Source: Flavivirga algicola (GTDB lineage Bacteria > Bacteroidota > Bacteroidia > Flavobacteriales > Flavobacteriaceae). From it: a DNA stretch of 64,000 bases. Of the stretch, positions 56,653-64,000 are shown one piece after another. Where the stretch lies: NCBI RefSeq assembly GCF_012910715.1, contig NZ_JABBHF010000001.1, positions 379,170 to 443,169 on the forward strand, read 5' to 3'. The notes beneath the pieces were generated by a model. The model had not been told where the DNA came from and searched no databases. It saw only the letters and a program-made list of their open reading frames with translations. Both the position numbers and the translations under genes were made by a program. Each line of letters begins with the position of its first letter. The first letter of the stretch is position 1.

Positions 56653-59600
56653 ATGAAAAACATGACCCACAGATATGCACTGATGGTACTCATATTTAGC
56701 TTGTATACATCATTTAATGTGACATCTCAAACTATTGCTTCTTATGATTTTGAAGGCGGATTACAAAGCTGGACAGATGGTGGCTCGGATTCTGGCTTAA
56801 ATACGAGTTCTGTATATGCCAGTAACGGTACACAATCTATTTACTCTAAAGATAATGACACTTCCCAAAACTATACAACTTCCCCTATTTTAAATCTTTC
56901 AGCACATAGTTCTGTAGACTTTTCTTTTTCTTTTATAGGTCGAAACATAGATACAGGCGAAGGTTTTTCACTGCAATATTATAATGGAACAAGTTGGTCT
57001 ACGGTAAAAACTTATGTATTAGGAACCGATTTTACATCAAACAATTATATCTATACTTTTTATCAAACTATCAATAGTGGGCTTGCTTCTAATGCACAAT
57101 TCAGGTTTAGCAGTACATCCAGTGATAATGGGGAATATAGTTACTTTGATGATATACTCATAAAAGTTTCAGCACCAGAAATAGATGTTCACGGTAACAG
57201 TTTGTCTATCTCTAATGGCGATGTAACACCGTCAAATTCAGATCACACCTCTTTTGGCACCTCTAATTCAGGTACTCAGGTAACAAGAACCTATACTGTT
57301 TATAATAAAGGAGGAAACAATCTAACCATTTCTAATATTGCCTTATCTAATACAGCAGATTTTTCAATTATTGCGCCATTTTATTCATCTCCTGTATTAC
57401 CGTCTACTGGTTCCACAACTTTTACAATTCAATTTACCCCATCCACTTTAGGCACAAAGACAAGTACGGTAACAATTACCAACAATGATGCTGATGAAGC
57501 CTCCTATCAATTTGATATTGAAGCGCGCTCCGAACAGAATTTTTTCGATAGTGATGGAGATGGTGTGCTTGATAATGTTGATATTGATGACGATAATGAT
57601 GGTATCCCTGATTCGGAAGAAGAATCATCGTGTAGCGCATCATCAATATCCCAAACAACAAATTACAAATTTTTAAATGAAACCTTTGGAGAGGGAAATA
57701 GAACAACTATTAATACCACCTATGATGCCGAAACAACCTATTGCTATGAAGATGGTACTTTTGGCAGCAGTATAACGACATGTCCAAATTTAGGTGACAA
57801 CAATTTAAGTGACGGCGAATATGTTGTGTATTATAAAGCTGGTGATGGCGATGGAACAAACGATACGCCAAATGGCGAAGTGGCAAGCTGGGCAGATAGT
57901 TATTGGTATACAGGAGAAGATCATACTTCTGGAGACACCAATGGAAGGATGGCTATGTTTAATGCTTCTTACGACCCAGGCACCTTTTATACGGCAACCA
58001 TTATTGGATCTTTACCCAATATTCCTATTACTTACAGTTTTTGGGTGCTGAATTTAGATACTACAGATGCTCCAGGTATTGCAACCAGACTTAGACCAGA
58101 TATATTGGTAGAATTTAGAGATGTCAATAATAATGTTTTAGCCTCTATAACTACTGGGGACATTCCACCTTCAATAAATGGTGATCCCGCTGGGAGCTGG
58201 CATCAGTTTACAGCTAACTTAACTTTTAATGTCAGTGAGTTTTATGTATACTTTATTAATAATGAGGTTGGTGGAGCTGGTAATGACTTAGCTATAGACG
58301 ATATTGTAATATCACAAACATTGTGTGATACCGATGGTGACGGCGTTGCAGATATCTTTGATCTGGACTCAGATAACGATGGTATTCCAGGTGTTGTGGA
58401 AGCTGGTTTAGGAAGTTATAGTGATGGGAAGGCCACACTAACCAATAACAGCAGTTGGGTAGACGCCAACAATAATGGTATGCATGACCTAAGCGAAGGA
58501 AACAGTACATTAGACTCAGACGGAGATGGCACACCTAATTACTTGGATTTAGACTCTGATAACGACACTATTTTTGATGTAGATGAATCTGGAGCCACGA
58601 ATTCCGGGAGTACTACCTATCAGAATGGCGATGGTGATATTACTGGAGATGGTGTCGGCGATGGAACAGATACAGATGCTGTTAGAGAAACCGATATTAA
58701 CTCTGATGGTATTTCTGAATATTTTACCGATGGTATTCTAGATGTATACGACTTCTTTAATGGGAATACATTTGTTACAGGTTACGGTAATTCGAATCAA
58801 GGCTCTACTGGCTCTGGTTGGGAAAATTATGTAGCAGATACCGACAATGATAATATCCCTGATTATATCGATGTGACCTCCGATGGATCTACTTACGATA
58901 TCTCACATACCTTATATGACAGCTTAGATGGGAATGATGATGGTATTATTGATGACACCAATGATGCTGAAGGCGATGGAATTCTTGATTTATTTGATAC
59001 AGATGATGCTGTTTTCGGTTCTCCTCGAGACCTGAATAGAAAATTACAGTTGTATTTTGATGGTCGCAATGACTATGCAGCCGAAAACACTGTAATAGAT
59101 GGATGGCAAGAAGCCGCAATAATGAGTTGGATCAAAATAGATCCTGCATCTTCTGGTGATCAAATAATTATTGGTCAGAACAACTTCCAAATACAGCTTA
59201 ATTCAGACAAAAGTATTTCGGCATCTTCAAACGGAAGCGCCATAAGCAGTAGTACACCATTGCCAACAAATCAATGGATACATGTGGCCGCTACTTATAA
59301 ATGTGACTGCCTAAGTGGTAATTTTAAACTTTACATCAATGGTACAGCAGTTAACAATGCAGCGACTTCGGGTGGCTTGAATACAGATACATCAAGTTTT
59401 ACAATTGGCAGAAAACCAGATACAGATAGTAACTATTTTCATGGATATATCGATGAAGTACGTGTTTTTGACAAAGCATTATCTGAAAATGAGCTTCATA
59501 AAATGATCCATCAAGAAATTGAAAATAATGCAGGTATTGCTAGGGGGACCATTATTCCATTAGACATCACAGATTTTGTTGATACTGCAAATGTAACACC

Positions 59601-61560
59601 TTTAAATTGGTCGTCGCTACAACGTTATTACAGACTAGATACTTATAAAGATGATATTATCGATGATTTAACAACAGCTTCTGTAGATGTGGGCTCTGGT
59701 GCCAAAATTTATAACACAAAAATAATCGACGGACAAACAGCACCGTTACCTTATGTTACAACATCTTCATGCAGTGGTGCTTGGACTGATTCCAGTAATT
59801 GGGAACAAGGCAATTTATGGGATATAAGTGGTACTACCCCCAATTGTGCGATCATCCAAATAAAAGGGGATTTACGAACAAATACTGATCTTACTACTGT
59901 TGGCTTAATTATAGATAGTGGGAGCAAATTAGAAATAGATGGGAATTCTGGATTGACAAACTCCTGGTATTTAAAATTAGATGGTAAAATCGACTTAGAG
60001 GGCGAATCACAATTAGTACAAACCGAAGACAGTACGCTCGACGCTACCAGCTCTGGAACACTTGAAAGAGACCAACAAGGAACTGCCGATACTTATACTT
60101 ATAATTACTGGTCATCTCCTGTAGGGTTATCAAATAATTCTACCAATAACAATAGTTATAAATTACCAGATGTTTTTACAAATGTTAACTTTTTAACTTC
60201 CGGATATAATGGCGCTACCTCACCAATAGGTATTGCAGATTACTGGATTTGGAAGTTTAGCAATCAACAAAGTGATGATTACTCTAAATGGCAGCATGTA
60301 CGTAGTACAGGAACTATGCTTGTAGGTGAAGGTTTTACTATGAAAGGTCCAGGGACTGGTTCTATTAGTACACCACAAAACTATGTACTAAACGGTAAAC
60401 CTAATAACGGCGATATTACTCTAAATATTAGCTCAGGAAATGATTATTTAGTTGGTAACCCATATCCTTCAGCCATAGACGCCGTACAATTCATATTAGA
60501 TAATGGTCCTACTATTGCAGGATCAGGTTCTACAACAGGAACATTATATTTTTGGGAACATTGGGGCGGTGGCTCCCATATTCTTCGTGAATATCAAGGT
60601 GGTTATGCTACCTATTCACTTTCGGGAGGTGTTCCTGCTGCATCAAAAGGTACAAACGATCCAGATGTAGCTACTGGAGGCACCCCAACTAAAACACCAG
60701 GCAGGTACATTCCTGTAGCCCAAGGTTTTTTCGTTACTGCCGAAAATGCTGGTACTATTAAATTTAATAATGGTCAACGCGTTTTTCAAACTGAGGATGG
60801 CAGCAGCTCATTATTTGTAAAATCATCTAATACAAAGAAAAACAAAGCAAAAGCCAGCAATAAATCCAATACTGGTGATACTAGAATGAAATTACGAATT
60901 GGCTTTAACTCTATTAATGAAATCCACAGACAATTATTAATTACTGTTGATGAAAATGCCTCTGTTAATTACGATTGGGGCTACGATTCAAAATACATAG
61001 ACACCCAAGCGGATGATATGTATTGGCTAATTAATAATGAAAAATTCACGATTCAAGGTATTGATCATATTAATGATCAAACAATTATTCCACTGGGGCT
61101 TCATACCAAAAAGGATGGTTTTAATAACATAACAATTGACAAATTAGAAAATACCCCTGAAAATTTAGAGATTTATCTACATGATAAGGAATTAGGTGTA
61201 TATCAGAACTTAAAACAAAGTAATTATGAAATCTATTTAGCTGCTGGAGAATATTTAAGTCGTTTTGAAATTACATTCTCTGGAGCTCAAACAACCTTAG
61301 GAATTGATGATATAGATGCCAGCCCCATAGAAACCCATTATTCTAACGAAGAGAACCATATTATCATCAACAACCCGACTTCAAAACTGATAAAATCTGT
61401 TGAGATGCTCAATATATTAGGGCAATCATTGTTCAAATTTCAAACTAATACCAATGAACGTCATTTAACATATAATGCCAGTCAAATCAAAACAGGTAAT
61501 TACATCTTGAAAATACAAACATCATACGGAACGATTTCTAAAAAAGTATTAATAAAATAG
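56653..61560 (+). CDS. Giant secreted LamG/thrombospondin type-3 protein with T9SS tail (2)
   Basis: 1635 residues with a signal peptide (about 1-26). Domains in order: a MAM-like jelly roll (about 28-170); a choice-of-anchor D/ASH-type beta domain (about 175-295); thrombospondin type-3 Ca-binding repeats (DSDGDGVLDNVD, about 299-322, and more between 556 and 790); an intervening beta domain (about 325-555); LamG (about 796-954); and the long C-terminal region (about 1037-1540) shared with the upstream giant protein. A T9SS type A domain starts near 1559. Many DxDxDG loops should bind Ca2+ and stiffen the chain. TATATTTG at 56577-56584 could be its -7 box. Probably an adhesin or polysaccharide-binding surface protein. 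Confidence 0.87.
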   Translation: MKNMTHRYALMVLIFSLYTSFNVTSQTIASYDFEGGLQSWTDGGSDSGLNTSSVYASNGTQSIYSKDNDTSQNYTTSPILNLSAHSSVDFSFSFIGRNIDTGEGFSLQYYNGTSWSTVKTYVLGTDFTSNNYIYTFYQTINSGLASNAQFRFSSTSSDNGEYSYFDDILIKVSAPEIDVHGNSLSISNGDVTPSNSDHTSFGTSNSGTQVTRTYTVYNKGGNNLTISNIALSNTADFSIIAPFYSSPVLPSTGSTTFTIQFTPSTLGTKTSTVTITNNDADEASYQFDIEARSEQNFFDSDGDGVLDNVDIDDDNDGIPDSEEESSCSASSISQTTNYKFLNETFGEGNRTTINTTYDAETTYCYEDGTFGSSITTCPNLGDNNLSDGEYVVYYKAGDGDGTNDTPNGEVASWADSYWYTGEDHTSGDTNGRMAMFNASYDPGTFYTATIIGSLPNIPITYSFWVLNLDTTDAPGIATRLRPDILVEFRDVNNNVLASITTGDIPPSINGDPAGSWHQFTANLTFNVSEFYVYFINNEVGGAGNDLAIDDIVISQTLCDTDGDGVADIFDLDSDNDGIPGVVEAGLGSYSDGKATLTNNSSWVDANNNGMHDLSEGNSTLDSDGDGTPNYLDLDSDNDTIFDVDESGATNSGSTTYQNGDGDITGDGVGDGTDTDAVRETDINSDGISEYFTDGILDVYDFFNGNTFVTGYGNSNQGSTGSGWENYVADTDNDNIPDYIDVTSDGSTYDISHTLYDSLDGNDDGIIDDTNDAEGDGILDLFDTDDAVFGSPRDLNRKLQLYFDGRNDYAAENTVIDGWQEAAIMSWIKIDPASSGDQIIIGQNNFQIQLNSDKSISASSNGSAISSSTPLPTNQWIHVAATYKCDCLSGNFKLYINGTAVNNAATSGGLNTDTSSFTIGRKPDTDSNYFHGYIDEVRVFDKALSENELHKMIHQEIENNAGIARGTIIPLDITDFVDTANVTPLNWSSLQRYYRLDTYKDDIIDDLTTASVDVGSGAKIYNTKIIDGQTAPLPYVTTSSCSGAWTDSSNWEQGNLWDISGTTPNCAIIQIKGDLRTNTDLTTVGLIIDSGSKLEIDGNSGLTNSWYLKLDGKIDLEGESQLVQTEDSTLDATSSGTLERDQQGTADTYTYNYWSSPVGLSNNSTNNNSYKLPDVFTNVNFLTSGYNGATSPIGIADYWIWKFSNQQSDDYSKWQHVRSTGTMLVGEGFTMKGPGTGSISTPQNYVLNGKPNNGDITLNISSGNDYLVGNPYPSAIDAVQFILDNGPTIAGSGSTTGTLYFWEHWGGGSHILREYQGGYATYSLSGGVPAASKGTNDPDVATGGTPTKTPGRYIPVAQGFFVTAENAGTIKFNNGQRVFQTEDGSSSLFVKSSNTKKNKAKASNKSNTGDTRMKLRIGFNSINEIHRQLLITVDENASVNYDWGYDSKYIDTQADDMYWLINNEKFTIQGIDHINDQTIIPLGLHTKKDGFNNITIDKLENTPENLEIYLHDKELGVYQNLKQSNYEIYLAAGEYLSRFEITFSGAQTTLGIDDIDASPIETHYSNEENHIIINNPTSKLIKSVEMLNILGQSLFKFQTNTNERHLTYNASQIKTGNYILKIQTSYGTISKKVLIK

Positions 61561-61628
61561 ATAGTTGAGTTTATTTATTTGAGTTAGTCACTTAAACCTT
61601 TAATCTGCATTTTACTTAACTATACTTT

Positions 61629-61659
61629 GAGTCCTAAATTAATTTTAGGACTCTTTTTT
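61629..61659 (+). terminator. Intrinsic terminator between the giant LamG gene and hisS
   Basis: GAGTCCTAAA and TTTAGGACTC pair around a short loop and are followed by T residues. The end overlaps the hisS stop codon (61658-61660 on the minus strand). It ends plus-strand transcription coming from the island. Confidence 0.9.
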
Positions 61660-63028
61660 ATTTCACAAGCTTAATTAATGTCTCCAAAGACACTTTTTGC
61701 TGTTCACCAGAAGTCATATTCTTTAATGTATAAATATTTGAAGTCACTTCCTCTTCACCTACCAAAACTACAAACGGAACAGCACGTTTGTTGGCATAAT
61801 TCATTTGTTTTTTCATTTTAGCAGCATCTGGATATAATTCAGAGTTTATTCCCTGTAAACGCAATGCATTAATGGCTTTTAGGCTGTATAGAGCTTCTTT
61901 ATCTCCAAAATTTATAAAAAGGACTTCTACTTTTTTATTAACTGTTTCAGGGAACAGCCCTAATTCTTCAAGAACCAAATAGATTCTATCCAAACCAAAA
62001 CTAATACCTACACCGCTTACATCTTTCATTCCGAAAATACCAGTTAGGTCATCATAGCGGCCACCGCCACCAATAGACCCCATTTTCACATCTTCTGGTG
62101 CCGCCACTTCAAAAATAGCTCCCGTGTAATAGTTTAATCCACGCGCCAGAGTAACATCCAGTTGTAAAGTTGCCGTTGACAATTCCAGTTCTTTAATCGC
62201 CGCATTTATAAAGGCTAATTCCCCAATACCCTTTTGTCCTGCTTCGGAAGCACTAAGAATGCCTTTTAAACCATCTATTTGAGATTCAAAAGATCCCGAT
62301 AACGTGAATAAAGGCTGTAATTTAGCAATCCCTGCTTCCGAAATACCCTTACCTCGCATTTCTTCTTTTACCTTATCCTCGCCTATTTTATCCAATTTAT
62401 CCAGCGCCACTGTAAAATCTATTAATTTATCAGATGCTCCAATAACTTCGGCTATTCCAGAAAGTATTTTTCTATTATTTATTTTTATGGTAACCCCTTC
62501 AAGTTTTAAAGCCGAAAAAACTTTATCGTACAATTGGATAAACTCGACCTCTTGCCATAACGACTTAGATCCAACCACATCGGCATCACACTGGTAAAAC
62601 TCCCTAAAACGTCCTTTTTGCGGTCTATCTGCTCTCCAGACAGGTTGTATCTGGTAACGTTTAAACGGAAACTCGATCTCATTTTGGTGTTGTACCACGT
62701 AACGCGCAAAAGGCACCGTTAGATCGTAACGGAGTGCTTTTTCTGATATACTTGGCGTTAATTTATTAGAGTTTTTAGTATCATAGGCCTCATTATCGGC
62801 TTTAGATAAGTAATCTCCAGAATTTAAAATCTTAAAAATCAAACGGTCTCCTTCTTCACCATATTTCCCCATTAAAGTGTTGGAGTTTTCAAAACTAGGT
62901 GTTTCTATAGGTTGAAATCCGAACGTTTCAAAAGCACCTCGAATGGTATTAAAAATATAATTACGCTTAGTTACCTGCTCTGGATTAAAATCTCTGGTGC
63001 CTTTTGGTATACTTGGTTTTTGAGCCAT
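61658..63028 (-). CDS. hisS: Histidyl-tRNA synthetase
   Basis: A protein of 456 residues. [11 protein letters not shown] at the N-terminus, motif 2 ([20 protein letters not shown], about 123-142), the histidine-binding [14 protein letters not shown] (about 293-306), GGGRYDDL and motif 3 SFGLDRI are all present. The anticodon-binding domain covers about 360-456. It charges tRNA-His in the cytoplasm. It marks the core-genome border of the island. Its stop overlaps the plus-strand terminator, so transcription from both sides meets here. Confidence 0.97.
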   Translation of the reverse strand: MAQKPSIPKGTRDFNPEQVTKRNYIFNTIRGAFETFGFQPIETPSFENSNTLMGKYGEEGDRLIFKILNSGDYLSKADNEAYDTKNSNKLTPSISEKALRYDLTVPFARYVVQHQNEIEFPFKRYQIQPVWRADRPQKGRFREFYQCDADVVGSKSLWQEVEFIQLYDKVFSALKLEGVTIKINNRKILSGIAEVIGASDKLIDFTVALDKLDKIGEDKVKEEMRGKGISEAGIAKLQPLFTLSGSFESQIDGLKGILSASEAGQKGIGELAFINAAIKELELSTATLQLDVTLARGLNYYTGAIFEVAAPEDVKMGSIGGGGRYDDLTGIFGMKDVSGVGISFGLDRIYLVLEELGLFPETVNKKVEVLFINFGDKEALYSLKAINALRLQGINSELYPDAAKMKKQMNYANKRAVPFVVLVGEEEVTSNIYTLKNMTSGEQQKVSLETLIKLVK

Positions 63029-63057
63029 ATCTAGTACCTGCTTTTTATCTAACTTGT

Positions 63058-63082
63058 CTTGAGCACAGTCGAAAGGCTCAAG
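63058..63082. repeat. Short hairpin repeat with TTGAGC core
   Basis: CTTGAGC (63058-63064) and GCTCAAG (63076-63082) flank ACAGTCGAAAG. The core is loosely like the inner part of the element at 46276-46412. It sits in the 204-bp gap upstream of hisS. Confidence 0.5.
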
Positions 63083-63246
63083 GTAAACTCCAGCAGCAAT
63101 CTTTTTTAATGATTATTATTTTTTTAAATAAATTCCGCATCAAACACGGAATAGCAAAACAGTTTCATGTTTTAATAACGACAAAAATAATTAATGCAAA
63201 TGTCATTGGGTACTTTTTAATAAAAAAAAGCGAGCAATCTTTTAAA

Positions 63247-63933
63247 TTATGAATCTTCTTCTTTTTCTAATAAATCAATCATTTTTAATGCGACTCCTGG
63301 TGCTGATGCTGGATTTTGCCCCGTTACTAAATTCTTATCATTAACAACAAATGGTTTAAATGGTTCTGTATGAGAAAATATTGCCCCTTGCTTAACCAAT
63401 GCTTCATCAAGCATAAAGGGAATAACATCTCCTAGTAAATGATTATCTTTTTCTTCCTCTTGCCTAGTAAATGCATTGATTTTTTTTCCTTCTAACAGGT
63501 AACTTCCATCAAACAACATAACATTTAGTAAAGCTGCTGGACCATGACAAACTGCACCTATAATCTTACCTGTTTCGTAAACGTTTTTAATTATTTCTTT
63601 TACTAAGGGGTTATCAACCATATCTGTCATTAAACCAAGACCTCCTGGAAAAAAAATCGCATCATAAGCGGACATGTTAATATGCTCTAGTTTATGACTA
63701 AAATTCAACCTTTTAAATCCACGCCCTTCTTTAAACTTTTTACTCGTTTCATTAGATGGATTATATCCTACGTATGGAGGTTTTCCTCCAAGCATACTCG
63801 CAAAATCTACTGTATATCCTTTATGGATAAATTCAAAGTAAGGATCGGCTATTTCTGAAAATTCATAGCCAGCTGGATGTTTTCCTGTGCCTGTCTTATC
63901 TGTACTTGTTACAATAAATAATATGTATTTCAT
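63247..63933 (-). CDS. DJ-1/PfpI family protein (class I glutamine amidotransferase-like)
   Basis: A protein of 228 residues from ATG 63933; an ATG at 63954 is in frame but would add seven atypical residues. The nucleophile elbow is GAVCHGPAALL, with Cys129 and His130. FFPGGLGLM (about 94-102) and YEFSEIADPYFEF (about 23-35), with Glu24 or Glu27 as the possible acid, are typical of the Hsp31-like/glyoxalase III branch of DJ-1/PfpI. Members act as methylglyoxal detoxifying enzymes, deglycases (disputed) or chaperones. It is cytoplasmic. It stands 218 bp upstream of hisS on the same strand and probably has its own promoter. Confidence 0.88.
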   Translation of the reverse strand: MKYILFIVTSTDKTGTGKHPAGYEFSEIADPYFEFIHKGYTVDFASMLGGKPPYVGYNPSNETSKKFKEGRGFKRLNFSHKLEHINMSAYDAIFFPGGLGLMTDMVDNPLVKEIIKNVYETGKIIGAVCHGPAALLNVMLFDGSYLLEGKKINAFTRQEEEKDNHLLGDVIPFMLDEALVKQGAIFSHTEPFKPFVVNDKNLVTGQNPASAPGVALKMIDLLEKEEDS

Positions 63934-64000
63934 TTTTATTTTTTTATAAAACAAAGTCCATAGAATTTATGAACTTTGTTCTTGCAGTTAGTTATAATGT

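Noticed and set aside
57476-57706. Opposite-strand frames rich in His and Tyr within the thrombospondin-like repeats
   Set aside because: They arise from the Asp-rich repeat codons read backwards and are not genes.
1-64000. CRISPR arrays or phage genes
   Set aside because: No regularly spaced repeats of CRISPR type and no integrase, capsid, transposase or cas gene is seen.

Overview
The window looks like part of the chromosome of a marine member of the Flavobacteriaceae (Bacteroidota). The evidence is low GC content, promoters of the TTG-N18/19-TAnnTTTG type, poor Shine-Dalgarno sequences, many secreted proteins ending in type IX secretion (T9SS) sorting domains, a hybrid two-component (HTCS) regulator, and flavobacterial housekeeping families such as DUF4290, DUF2911, a fused CcsBA and a START-like protein. 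The genus cannot be fixed from sequence alone. All names below rest on motif recognition and remembered families; no database search was run.

Region 1 (1-27,500) is mostly core genome. It opens with the N-terminal part of a cytochrome c maturation protein and a truncated haemoglobin. A compact plus-strand run follows: DUF2520 protein, KdsC-type phosphatase, UbiA prenyltransferase, Maf pyrophosphatase, a Maf-linked lipoprotein, MscS and CorA. Next come a secreted PIG-L deacetylase, a 36-residue membrane peptide, a sodium:solute symporter and a Gfo/Idh/MocA oxidoreductase. After these are a DUF2911 protein, an aquaporin, two small paralogous helical proteins, a multidomain secreted esterase, a methyltransferase and a KTSC protein. 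The stretch ends with murA, DUF4290, DUF493, a NadR-like ATPase, recQ, fmt, HU, a YqgE protein, a class IV aminotransferase, a START-like protein and tRNA-Met(CAT).

Region 2 (27,700-61,600) is a 34-kb accessory island for sulfated polysaccharide use, lying between tRNA-Met and hisS. An HTCS sensor-regulator is followed by a minus-strand operon of GH2, aldose 1-epimerase, a RhaT-like permease and GH117. Beside it are a lipoprotein sulfatase and a divergent GH29 lipoprotein. Then come two tandem giant sulfatases carrying LamG modules and T9SS signals, and two giant LamG-containing T9SS proteins. GH117 with GH2 and GH29 plus three sulfatases points to a red-algal galactan of the agar/porphyran type, but that is inference. 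No SusC/SusD pair and no endo-acting galactanase is present in the window, so this may be a satellite locus that works on oligosaccharides.

Region 3 (61,600-64,000) returns to core genes: hisS and a DJ-1/PfpI protein. The most interesting material is the modular secreted-protein set of the island, with domains shared between sulfatases and LamG proteins. Also notable are a 137-bp element with perfect 20-bp terminal inverted repeats between the tandem sulfatases, a MurA with Asp in place of the usual catalytic Cys, heptamer tandem repeats, and several very long perfect palindromes.
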